In this document: positions 22,261 to 34,400 of the stretch, in pieces
How positions within the stretch are numbered: position 1 is the first letter of the stretch
Layout: each line of letters begins with the position of its first letter
From: Pyricularia pennisetigena
Taxonomy: Eukaryota > Ascomycota > Sordariomycetes > Magnaporthales > Pyriculariaceae
Direction: 5' to 3'
DNA: 64,000 nt
NCBI RefSeq assembly: GCF_004337985.1
Contig: NC_043743.1
Coordinates: forward strand, 1,755,882 to 1,819,881
Program-made: the position numbers and the translations under genes
Notes under the pieces: generated by a model
Databases searched by the model: none
What the model was told of the DNA's origin: nothing
What the model saw: only the letters and a program-made list of their open reading frames with translations

Positions 22261-25200
22261 CTCCGGTACGGTCGTCATTCTACTTCTTGCTTCGTTCCGA
22301 GGTACCTTTGAAAGATGGCCCTATCTTGCTGTTGGTCGCTTGTCCGGCTAAGAGAGGCGCGCGGTTACTGGAAGCCTGGCCGCGAAAGAGGGCTTCAAAG
22401 GCGGTCGACCTGGGGAAGCCAGGGAGCTTTGAGCACTCTCGAAGCTCTGCGATTTGGTAAAAGTGTGGAGACAGCTTGAGTCCTATGCCTACTATGGTTT
22501 GTCCACAAACGAGAAAGGTCTGCGGCCGCATTCCTTGGACAAAACTGTTCTAAGCGAGACTAGAAGTGCAAAACAGCTCTTCAACTCCACTCGTAACGCA
22601 ACCAAAGCTAGGGAAAAAAAAAAGTCGACAAAGGGTGGAAATGTGGGTTGATCGTAACGAAGCTGGTTGAGGTACCGAATACATTGCACCTTGGAGGTGA
22701 GGACAAGGGAGCGTCCCGACAGTCTGGTAAGGTGGAGTGGAGTGTGGACCAATGAATATGAAAGACCGCAGTCGGTGACAGGCACCCATGCAATCATTCT
22801 GGGTTGTGCCATGTACCTATGCACCGTTTTCTTCCCGCACGTTTTCTGTCCTACGGCACACTTTGGTCGTCGTGCAGTTGAGCACTTTATCGACCAGCCA
22901 GCATGAAAATGGAATGACGTTTATTATTTGTATTTTTTTTTCATGCAAGATATGGGTGGTGTGAGAAAATTTAGGTTAAACAAAATTCAAATAGTCATAT
23001 TTGGGTTAACTGCGGCCGCCCATTCTCGGCTTTCTTTCCAAGTTTTGTGTAGGTACCAATCTCAAAGTTGCAATTGTGATTGTTTACCAACTTTATACTC
23101 TATCACAACCTACCTATCCAAAAGAAAATGGGCACCTAAAAGAATAACGGCCCGTCACTTGGATGCCGGACGGTCGGTCCCGAGAGGCACAACAAGCACA
23201 ATGTGGAGTTTTTTTGTGATGATGTGGCACCCGCCCGCCCCAAGGCACATACATATATGTAAACTTCTGACGAATCGAGATGGGAAGCTGTCGATCGACA
23301 GACTGAGAGTATATTGCTAAATTTCGTGTGATTGGTTTGGCCCCCAAAATGCACTACTTCCATGGTTTTGCAGCTGCGTGAATACGACTTTGTCGGACGC
23401 CCCCGAAAGACTCGCTAGGCAAGTATGCACTCACTATCGCTGCCTAGTAGTATGTGGTATCTGGGTGAGCTAGCTTTGAAAGACTTCGCTCATAGTGAGT
23501 GGGAAACATTTAGGCAGAAAGAGGGCAAATTTGATGGAAGCCGCTACCGCATGCTTCGCGACTCAAAAGTGGAGAAGATTCAAATAAATAGACACATATA
23601 GTTTGAACGGAACATGCGGCAAATTACACACAGAGTTTCCTGATGAGCAGAAATTAAAGTCTTTTCATCGTTGCTCTTGTACAGTTATAAAGCTGTTAGA
23701 TAGTACGGAGTAGCATATGTCTTCAACTTGGAAGGCATGGCTGCGACACGTAAATGTTCAGAAGTCAAACGCAAGCTAGGCTTCCTGGAAATTAGCCCGC
23801 TTACCGTTTTGCCGTGGGCCTCTGTAGGTAATGGAACCCTGCCGGGGCCGGGCAATCGTCTTTCATCGTCTTTGAGTGGTTACGCCAAGTGAGAGCAAAA
23901 ACAATACCCCACTAAAAGTCCCCAAAGCCCATTTCGATCCCTCCACTCCTCCCACTTTGGTCAGCGCAACTCGCACTTACTTTCCTTTCTGTCTTCATGC
24001 GCCACATGTCGACATCAATTTCTTTTGTTTTCTATTTTGATTTTTGTGTCACAAAGATGTTGCGCTGCAATCTCCTACCACTACACTATCGTTGCTTAAC
24101 TCCATCTACACCGACCCATTTTCTACCAGTATGATGCTTGTTCTGTTCCTGGCCCCTGGGCATTTCTTGATGAAGGGCAATTCGCCTCGTCCTCTGATGA
24201 CTGGTCAATCTCGCGCTGCCCGTGAGTATCCCTTGAGATACTCAGTACTACCTAATCTTCCCAGGTACGTTGTGATACCTCCAGGTAGGCAGGCCAAGCA
24301 AGAACGCTTGGAAGGGCATCTGGGCGCTCTAGCCAGGACCCAAGTATTCTGTCGGACGATAGCTACGCGTTGGAGTGATGCGCCCGGGCGGGGCCCTTCA
24401 ACCCTACGGAGCCTCCGAAAATACTAGACTTGCCTTTTCTTGGCCCAAAGCCTCAAACCCCTTGCTCAATAACTCTTTTGGGCTTTCCCCGCGCACGACC
24501 AGACAAAGATGGCATAATTCTGGGGCTGTCAGGTTACGCAAGGGATTCTCGTCCTACATAGGCGTTTGACTAGCAAACCGTCACACGTTGACCTTAACAC
24601 CATCATGCTCATCGTGCGATGAGCCAGCAGTCACTCGGGTTTGCTATGCACTTATCTCACATTCTCTCTTTATTTCTGTTCTTGATTCACCCATGTGTAC
24701 AGCTGGAATTAGAATTCTGCCCAGGGCTTTACAAACATTATGGCCCTATTAATGCCATAGGGCTTCCAGTATATGGATTCTCCCACATCTGTATTCTCGT
24801 TTAACTTACACTCCTCTTCAAAACGGTAACATAACCCTGGGGCCGTTTTCCCAGTAACGGTTGCCGCGTTTGACACGGTAGGTCGAATCAGGCGAACGAA
24901 CCCTGTTTCGATTAGGATAGGGGGACCTGGGCAGTCGAATTCAGAGACCCCGGTCGGTACCTGGTACGAGCTTGCGTCCCCACAACATATCATTCTCCTT
25001 GGCATTATTGCTATCCTCCCGTCTTCCCGCATTATTGCTTTCCGCGGTAGTTTTTCCTCGTTTCGTGGGCCATCACCCGCTTCAGTGCGGCTCGAGCCCA
25101 GCAGGGCCCCCTTTTCACTCAAGACGCAGACCAAGTCACCTTTGTTCTACCAGGAGGCCGTTCTTATTCCGGATAATCTGCTCATCAAATTCTCACCCGG

Positions 25201-25992
25201 AGTCATCTCGGGCGAACTTGTTTGCCACGGTATAGTGATGCTGATGGAAAGCCATGCAACAACTCAACCAAAGACTTGATCGTCTGGAGACGGCACACAA
25301 ATTGACGACATACAATCTACCCGGATACATGTCATATCTCTATCCCTCCTTGATGCAGGGAGGTGTAAGGTGTGGTTCCCCCACTAGGAAAAGGGCACAC
25401 ACCACTGGACTATCTGTGCTAAGTACCGGACACTTTGAGGCTACTACGCCTGTCGTATGCATGCTGCCAATACCATGATCTGCAGAAACTCTCAAGGGGT
25501 GGAAAGCCTTGGTGGTCAAGGGTCCACCGGGCTATGTGCAGGACCCAAGTGGTGAGGTACCTGGGGCTTTTTCCACAGGGCCAGAAGAGAACCCACCCTT
25601 GGGCGGAGAAGATGGAACCTGCTTTGTCTTTACATACATGGTCATCCCCAGAACAAAAGGTCGGCTCTCGATACTGCGACCGTTGTGTGTCCTCTCTTAT
25701 ATATATTCACTCACACCCTCCTCCACAAAGTCTGTTCTACACAAGTTCTCTCATTCGCAAATTTTGACTCATCTTTACTCGTCTACCGGCAAGCTGCAGA
25801 CCTTGACCAAAGAGCCTTATTGTCGTCTCATCCACCCAAGATCGAGCAACTCTCGACTCCCTGATATCAGTGGAGCAAACCTGCCCTGCGTTTTACACTG
25901 CTACCCACCAAACGAACAGGTTCACCATAAAAGGCTTCGAGTTCAAGTTCAAGTAATCTACTTGCAAAAGATTGAATCCACTCAGAGCGCCG

Positions 25993-26030
25993 ACATTGCG
26001 TGCTGAGACCTACATTGCGTGCTGAGACCT
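25993..26030. repeat. Perfect 19-bp tandem duplication
   Basis: The unit acattgcgtgctgagacct occurs twice in direct succession and a third copy begins (aca). It ends 16 bp before the ATG at 26047, so it falls in the presumed 5' UTR of the following gene. Confidence 0.95.
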
Positions 26031-26046
26031 ACAGTTTAATATCACT

Positions 26047-27828
26047 ATGAAGGCATCACCCTACTCCGAGTCCAGGGTTGGCGCGAACTTTGATGACATC
26101 GTGCACTCCGCCGCGCCAACATCATCAACTTACGCCCAAGACCTCTCTCCATATAGTGTATGACTGCCCAAATAACACCCTTGAACATTACAAAGCTCTA
26201 ACAGCCAGTGCAGAATTCGCCATATAGCTACACGACACCTTCGCGAGAGCACACTCCAGCCTCGAGTGTTCCTTCACCTGCATTTGATGACAAAAGTCCT
26301 GGACATTACAGCTCTCTGCAGCAGCCTGTTTCGCATTCATATTATCCATATGTCGGACCCGTCACGACCCAAGCACAGCAACTCCTTCCCATCAGCGCCC
26401 CTCCGGTCACTGAAAGCAACTTTGAAACCCAGATGGCTGATTACATCAGCGCCTCGCCAACAGTGCCATACTTTGGTCACTTTTGCGTCTCGGAAGTATC
26501 TGCAGATGTAGACCGCACTGCCCATCTCAGGGACAGATATGTATTTCCATCCGCAGCAATGGACACCATGCAAACCGCGGAGCAGCAATTGTTCAACATA
26601 AACGCATCCGACCAGTCGCTGTATAGAACAGCAGCAAGGAGTCATATGAGTGATACGCACGCAGCATACTCTCCGGTGCCTGGCAACAACATGCAGTCCC
26701 CGCAACAAGTCCCAAAGGCAGCAAAACGGCGCAGCACGGCAGCACGAACAGCAAGGGCACGGCCTGTAGCTGCCAGGCGGCGTAGCATAGCCGCCCGTGC
26801 CAAAGATGATTCGCCAACAAGGTCCAAAGGCTCCATCAAGACTGGTGAGGCCTCGTCGGGCTCAAAGTCTGCCATAAAGCCCACTCTTCAGCTTAGGGAC
26901 GAGGCAAGGGAAGAAGAAAAGGTTCTCATGGAGCTTCGTCGAGAACTGTCGGATGATAAAGGCAAGGGTATGTGGGACGAGATCACCAGGAGGTACATAA
27001 GCATATATGAGCACATCGAGAGGTCTGCGCTTCAAATGAAGCTCACCAGGGCGATTAATGCGCACTGCATCTGGCCACAGGAAGAGGTAAGCCATCAACT
27101 ATTCATACCGAACATATATCTATCACCTTCAGTCGACTAATCCCTCGTTCTACTCATCTCTCCAGCTTGATCTTCTCGTTGAGGCTTATCGCGTCGACGC
27201 TGAGCAGCGATATAATCGTATCATCCAATGGATGGCAGAAAATGGAGGCTGCAAGGTTTGGCCGTGGAGGCCAAAGCACATTGAAGCACAGCTGGTCAAG
27301 CTCGGGCTTGAAGAACCAGAGCTTCACAACCAAGAGAGGTCACGCAGGAGGGCAACAAACGCGCGCAAGAAAAACACATCACAGGCCGTGGCCGTCATCA
27401 ACCGCGACCCGCAGGGCAACGGAGACGTTACCACCTGGGTCAGGGTGATCCCGGCGCAGCCCACGATAGACTTCAACACCACCCCGTACCAGCAGCCCGC
27501 CGTGGCCGCACCCCTCCAGCAGCGGAGCAACGGGTTCACCGGGCCCAGGAAGTTGTCACCGCACCCGCTGGACACTTCGGTCGGTCATGAGATCATCGAC
27601 CGCCATTTCTTCAGCGACGAGGCTCGCAACAAGATGCTTGACCAAATTGAACAAAAGTACTACCCTGATGACACACCTACCACCGCTGATTCTGCCGATT
27701 TCCTCGAAAACGTCAAACCTGAAACCCAGAGCCCAGTCGAAACACGGCAAGGCTCGGGCTTTCATTCCAACATGGTGATGAGGAGCGCCCAGCAGCACGA
27801 GAGCGGCCAACAACACGGTAGCGGCTAG
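26047..27828 (+). CDS. Putative nuclear protein with Myb/SANT-like helical module (about 549 aa), function unknown
   Basis: Three exons: 26047-26155, 26209-27086 and 27166-27828; phases agree, and branch-like CTAAC precedes the first acceptor. The N-terminal half is Ser/Pro/Tyr/Gln-rich and disordered (SPY repeats). It is followed by a strongly basic Ala/Arg block (RRSTAARTARARPVAARRRS, about residues 206-225) that could be a nuclear localisation signal. A conserved-looking helical region spans the second intron. It carries REEEKVLMELRREL, GKGMWDEITRRY, WPQEELDLLVEAYRVD and CKVWPWRPKHIEAQLVKLGL, with regularly placed Trp residues like tandem Myb/SANT-type repeats. I recognise this only as a fungal family without assigned role; DNA binding is inference. 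The C-terminus is acidic then His/Gln/Ser-rich. It stands alone between two gene-poor stretches. Confidence 0.7.
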
Positions 27829-30800
27829 CAGCACGGCAACGACCTGACGTTGAAGACGGAGTTCTAATTAGGTCTTGTGATCATTTTATCAGCTCGATTT
27901 GTTTCCTGTCTATTTCGTCTCGGTTTTTCTTTCTTAGATTGAACTGGTAATGTTTTTTTTTTTTTTTCTTTTTTTTTTTTTTAGGTTTGCATTTTCGTTC
28001 CAAGTCACAAGGGTTCTCTTTCTATTCATTTTCATTGCTTGTTTGCCAATGATTAGACTAGGTGCTCAACCACTGTGGGTAGGCACATTTTTGATTTCAG
28101 TCCTTATGCGGTAACTTCTCTGGGTGGTTTTTGTCTATTTTACAATTTTGTTTGCGTTTTCAAGGCTAGTACTGGGTTTAGTGGAGAACAGTTCTCAATA
28201 CAAGAAATGACTACTGGCTCTTGTTGATAAACTAACCATCCCCGTTGGGACTTTGACAATTGTGAGGCGCTGAAATGAAGAGGAGGCTTCTCCGAGGACA
28301 AATGAGAGGACTCCTGACCTTGAACATTGATCTATACAGTCACGCATCGTCCCGCTGCCTTGGGGGATCGGTCACCTCGCAGGGGAAGCCTGCGTAGGGG
28401 AATATGTGATTGGAATGTTACTGGTGGCGATTTTCTTGTTTTCTGCCCCCCTCCTTGCCTTTTTCTTTTCACCACATCCGGAACGCCACTACCTTGCAGG
28501 TGCGGATTTGGCAAACGAACAGCCATGTATGGACAGCTTCCCCCCTCCGTTTTCAATCTGCTTAGATTGTTCTTTGGTAGATTCCGGCAGCCAAGCGCGA
28601 GCTCAACAAAAGTCAAGGACCCCAAAATCCACCTCGACTGTCTATATTTTTGGAATGTGAGGGGGGGCCAGCTTCTTTGGACGGACGAAACCGATTGTGA
28701 CTAAAAATTTCTAGCACGCCCACGCGCGGCGCATACACACGTAGTTGTTGTTTATACACTTATTATTGAGGTGATAGGCACCGGGTGACATATGCAAGGC
28801 AATCATCGCGTCTTGCACAGTGGAGAGGGGGGCCGGGCAACCATGGATAGCAAAGCGGAGGGCGGAGGTCCCCGATGGGGGCGACAGCAGGTTTGATTGG
28901 AAAGGTGGGTTATGTTGGGTGGTATTTCAGGCTGACCAAAAGCCCAAGACTATCTGTCAAAAAAAGGGTACCAAGGAACCGTCCCATCATGTTCACACAG
29001 GGAAATCTTTTGAGCGTCGATGATGGGGGTGTGATTCACACATACCCATCTCCTCTATCCGTACTGCACGGACGGTGCAATCGCTCTACTATGTTATTAC
29101 ACTTTTGATTGCTTTCCCCGGAGGATAGGTCGCCCTGCTGTTGGTTGGCAGATCGTCAAATCCGGAATAGTTGATGTGCAGCCTCATTGGACAAAGAGGC
29201 GCCCGGGCGCAAACAGGGCGCGGCTAAAATAGCCCAGTCGACATTGGGAACCATCGCGCACAGGTGTGTTGCAAAGTGTTGATTGGAGTTTCAAGGGACG
29301 ACGCGGGTGGAGAGAAGAATGTGATGGCTCATAACGGTGACCTGTGAGCCATGGTACTGCTTGGATGACAGCCCTATCCCCAGGACGCCCTGACCTTTTG
29401 AGTAGATCACAGATGCCACCGACCCTGGTCTCAGAAGGGAAAACATTGAAGTTGTGTAATGTAGTGGTAGCTGATACAACTGCCAATGAGGATCTAAGAT
29501 GATCAAAGTTTCAGACCTTGTTCTCTCTTACGAGTATGTTGCTTAACACATTCGAGGGGTGAGTACTCTGTCACCCTTCGAGGTCAGAACTTAAGGCTGA
29601 TGTGGTGTCTGAAGTTCCCCGCTGAGAAATAAAGTTATGGAATGTATAGATAGTTGCCCTGCCTTGCTTACTACCGTTCTTACCTAGGCAATGTCACTCC
29701 TACCTACTGGTGGGTAAGTTTGCCCGGAACAAGCGAAGTAGCCAAGCGAGCCAGACTCACTCTATCTATCCCTTGGCTCGATTAGCCAATTTGGACCACC
29801 AAAGACACGCACATCTTGCGTCCTCAGAAGCTTTCATAATTCTTCGAGGCGACAAGGTCTTGCTGCTGTGGGTGTGTTGCCAGCATCTTCCAATCGCCGA
29901 CTGATCAAGCCACAAAGCCCCGTTCCAAGTCACATCATATCATGAACGCAGGGAGATGAAATTGATGCAAGGTCAGTCAATGATGGCTATCAGCCAGCCA
30001 TGGTCCAATGCATTACCCGCTCTCGCCGGCCAGGCACAGCAGACGAGCGAGGCCCTGCGAGCCGAGTGCAGCTGCAAGGGTGAATGGATTCAAGCAAAAT
30101 CACATGATTAACAATTGATGCCCATTGAAAACATCATCGCATCGGTACCGTCCATGAGAGCTCTAGGGTTAAATGACGCTGAACCTTGCAAGACCTTGTC
30201 AGTGGGGAGACGGTCAAATTCGACGCTGACCCTTGCTAACGGAGTCGATACTTGCCTTCGCCTGTGCTGTGGATACTGAAATTGAACCCAGCGGGCGAGA
30301 TTGTTGCCACTGGACCACCGGCTGGTTGTTCCGAAAACGCCATACCTAGATCGACCCATAGCGTTGTAGAGACACCAGGAGGAGAAGACGGCTTTGGCGG
30401 CTAGGTATCTGGCGGCGGTGCTTTCTCGACAGTGAGCGTCACCTTAATCGGATGGAACCAATTAACCAATATCCACCAATGATGATGATAATGAGATGCT
30501 GGGATCAAGGTTTCCAGAGAGCGAGAGGGCGAGCCGGTGTGATGAGATGTTACAGCCAAGATTTTCACCTTCTCATCTCGGTGTCGCTCGGTCAAGCAGA
30601 TCCGGACCATGATATCCGCGGAAGGTGGACAGTGGTGTGCGGATGTTGATCGCCCAGACGGATGGGAGTCATGGAAAAAGTGATTGTTTATGCTAATTTG
30701 CATTGTGACATCAAGACGAGACTGGATCAAAATTTAAGTTGCCGGTAAAGGCGCTCTGTCGATGCCTTTGAGATGAAAGTGCATAGTATCATTGCGGCTG

Positions 30801-31474
30801 TTGTATTTGCTTTTCTTTCTTTTCCCAAGGCTACTGGACAGACGATCTTCTCTGTATGGCCCGGTCGGTGATTATGGTTCCCAGAAGTCAATTGCTCCTG
30901 GTGAGAACAGCTGTATACAAAAGTTCCCAGCAAAAGCCTCAAAGGAACCAGGAACGAAAAAAAAGAAAAAAACAAAAAAAAAAAATACTGGCCCAAGTAG
31001 TTCGGATGAAAGCCTTGACACTCATATGTTTCTGCAGAAGAAGCTTAAAGTGACTGCCGTGAATGATACAAACACTCTAAGCCCACCTGAGCAAAGCGCT
31101 GAAAGCATCAACTCCACCTATGTTGAATTTGCTTGCTAGCACTAAACATTTTCGTCCGAGGTGGCTAGCTAAGCCTTAAACGGCAAGACCCGCAGCAAGC
31201 CACCAGCTCCAACCCTGCAGCTGGACATGGAGATGACAGAATTGCAGTTTTGGGGCGGCTGCCAAGCATTGTGACTTTCCACTTGGGATTCTGCGCCCGG
31301 AGACAACCGCACTCTCAGAACAACCTGACAGCAGCGCACATTGAAGCCTGTGCCAACCATTGACGAAACAACATCGCCCGGTTAATGGACTGAAACTCTT
31401 ACCGTCGAACGGATTAGTCCGAACCCTCTGATGCATCTCCGATCCCACCCCTGCAGGTGACGCCAACGCCGGAC
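27829..31474. other. Gene-poor 3.6-kb interval
   Basis: Starts with the 3' flank of the previous gene, including long T runs at 27953-27982. The rest has only short random frames; the last few hundred bases form the 5' flank of the EDEM-type gene. Nothing recognised. Confidence 0.5.
27953..27982. repeat. Interrupted poly-T tract
   Basis: Fifteen T, one C, fourteen T, about 125 bp after the stop codon of the upstream gene. Confidence 0.9.
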
Positions 31475-34400
31475 ATGGACCAAGGTCGCAGCAGCGCCAT
31501 GTCCGGATGCGTGATTCTCGGCCCCCGCGCCGCACCGGTCCCCGTCATCCGCCTGGTGCTACTGCCGCTGCTGCTACTTGTATCATGTTTTACTTTCTGT
31601 GAGGGCATGCGGCCGTCCCAGATCGCGGAGCTACGTCGGGAGACCGTCGAACTGTTTTATCATGGCTTCGACAACTACATGGAAATTGCCTTTCCCGAGG
31701 ACGAGGTACACCGCCCCTTCCGACACCTTGGCCATACACGCCGCTGCAAAGAAATTAAACCAAGATATACTTGCTTACTGACATATGATTGCCCATTGCA
31801 GCTGCGGCCAGTCACATGCGCACCCCTCACCCGCGATCCAAAGGATCCCACCAACATCTCGCTCAACGACGTCCTGGGAAACTACTCTCTTACCCTTGTT
31901 GACAGCCTGTCGACTCTTGCTATACTGGCATCTGCCCCCGACGAGGACGGCGATGTCGGCCCCAAAGCGCTCCGCGATTTTCAGGACGGCGTCAAGGCTT
32001 TGGTGGAGCAATATGGAGACGGCACAGACGGTCCCTCCGGTCAAGGCCTGCGAGCGAGGGGCTTTGATCTCGACAGCAAGGTGCAAGTCTTTGAAACTGT
32101 TATCAGGGGCGTAGGTGGCCTGCTCAGTGCCCATCTTTTTGCTTCCGGAGAGCTACCCATTCGGGGCTACGAACCACTGCCGGTATTTGAGGGCCAGGAG
32201 CCCAAACCATGGCCCAATGGCCTGACATATAACGGTCAGCTTTTGCGACTTGCAAACGATCTGGCCGATCGCCTACTCCCGGCATTTTACACGCAGACTG
32301 GCATGCCGTACCCGCGTGTGAACTTGCGGCACGGTATTCCATTTTACCGCAACTCGCCTCTGCACGATACCTCTGATATTAATTACGAACCAAGTGGTCG
32401 AACTGCCGCCGAGGAGATCACCGAGACGTGTAGTGCAGGGGCCGGAAGTCTGGTGTTGGAATTTACTGTACTGAGCCGGCTTACTGGCGACCCGAAATAT
32501 GAACAACTTGCGAAGCGGGCCTTCTGGGCTGTTTGGTATCGGAGGAGCGATATTGGCCTGATAGGCGCAGGAGTGGATGCCGAACACGGCAAGTGGATAG
32601 GGGCCTATTCGGTGATAGGCGCCGGCGCTGATAGCTTCTTTGAATATGCGCTGAAAACGCACATTCTTCTGTCGGGCCATGCGCCTCCCAAGAAGGCCTC
32701 GTCTGCCGGTTCGACATCAAGCAAGGGGAAGATGAGCAACACCAAAAGAGGACTTGACCCAAACATACTGTTTCCACCTTTGACGGACGAGGAGAACTCG
32801 CCTGATAGTTTTCTCGAGGCATGGCATCACGCGCACGCTGCCACCAAACGGCACCTTTACAGCGATCGCGGCCATCCACACTATGTGAGCGTCAACCTTT
32901 GGACCGGCTCGCTTGCGTCACAGTGGATCGATAGCCTGGGTGCATATTACTCTGGCCTCTTGACACTTGCCGGCGAGTTGGACGAAGCTATCGAGACCAA
33001 TCTCCTTTATGCTGCCGTGTGGACCAAGTACGCCGCGCTACCGGAACGCTGGAATGTCAGAGATAAAATGGTCGAGGGAGGCTTGGGCTGGTGGCCGCTA
33101 CGTCCCGAGTTCGTCGAGTCAACCTACTTTCTCTACTTGGCGACGAAAGACCCTTGGTACCTGCACGTTGGCGAGATGGTTCTGCGCGATGTCACGCGTC
33201 GTTGCAAGACATCTTGCGGCTGGGCGGGGTTGCAAAATGTCATAGACGGGGAGATGAGCGATCGTATGGAGAGTTTCTTTTTAGGAGAGACTGCAAAGTA
33301 CATGTACTTGATGTACGATGAGAACCACCCATTGAACAAACTGGATGCGCCATTCGTATTCACCACAGAAGGCCATCCACTTATTATTCCCAAGGCGGCC
33401 GAACACCCCAGGCAGTCTCACACAACGGCTTCTACGGCGCGCAAGAACAAGGCCGCGGCATCCTATTACGACCCAGGCTTCACCAACTCTTGCCCTGTGC
33501 CCAAAGCGCCGGTGCCACTCACGGGGTCCTTGACCGCCGCGAGGAAAGATATTTTCCACGCCGCAAAGATGGTCAACCTTCACCAGACTCCTATTCACTC
33601 GGGCAGAACTGTTGTTGAGGACAAGCCAGGCCGAAAGCGGGCGGCCAAGGACCTGTACCACAGTATTTTCCCTTGGACTTTGCCAGGGCGCTTGGTTCCG
33701 GAGGATGGGATCTGCTCAAAGGTGCATGAGCCCACGGAAATAACCCTTGAGTTTGCCTCCAACGCGCAACAAGCCGTCGGTGGGAGCTCGTTTAACTACA
33801 TGGTCGGCACACAAAACCTGGAGCGTCTCACCGTTGACAAGATTCGCGTGCTGAGCATCTCTGGCCTCAAGCTGACTTTGAGACTGGAGGAACGTCGTAC
33901 TGAAAGCAATGCGCCTGCATCTTATTGGCGTATCACAAAGGTCAACGGCTTGCCTCTGGGGCGAGATGAGTCGCTTGTGCTTAACAGGGCTACACTGGGC
34001 GACGTCTCGGACCCGCGCTTCAATATGGTGCGGGATCCGGTCGTCGTCAAGCTGCACCACCTGCACCAGGTGGACCTTGTGTACAATGTCACGGCGGCGG
34101 CAGAGGCTGCAGAAGGCGAAGGCGACGTCGAGGTCAAGGAAAGAATCACACTGCAGCAAACTCAAACCGGAACCGGAGCCCTGACTGAGTCCACTGCACC
34201 CGACCTCGGAAACAGGATGAAGAGCTTCTTCCAGCAGATCATGAGTTCGCTGGAAGAAGCCGGTGCGGAGCCGACATACACCCCCCGATCAGGGAACGGT
34301 GTATCTGCAACATCAGGGACCGCGGCGCCCCCGTACAACGTGCTGATAAACGTCACAGGCATCACTCCCACAGGCCTCGGGGCGGCGCCCCTCCCCTCGG

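Larger units (their letters stand above)
16625..26046. other. Gene-poor 9.4-kb interval
   Basis: No reading frame exceeds about 155 codons, and none shows family motifs or a plausible spliced structure on either strand. I found no reverse transcriptase, transposase, tRNA-like or rRNA sequence and no long repeat by eye. Features seen are T runs (20645-20661, 22245-22260), TAGG-rich patches (about 18400-18440), and a 19-bp tandem duplication (25993-26030) just before the next gene. Non-coding RNA genes or decayed transposons could be present and invisible to me. Confidence 0.5.

Noticed and set aside
23703..23716. TACGGAGTA-like motif (also near 4031 and 63435)
   Set aside because: Such short motifs are scattered widely in filamentous fungal genomes; three loose matches do not support a specific element here.
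24044..24427. 127-codon plus-strand frame
   Set aside because: No motif, no signal peptide, no supporting splice pattern; consistent with chance.
25254..25478. Possible upstream coding exon starting MQQLNQRLDRLE
   Set aside because: Looks briefly like a coiled coil, but it runs into random sequence and no donor in phase links it to the gene at 26047.
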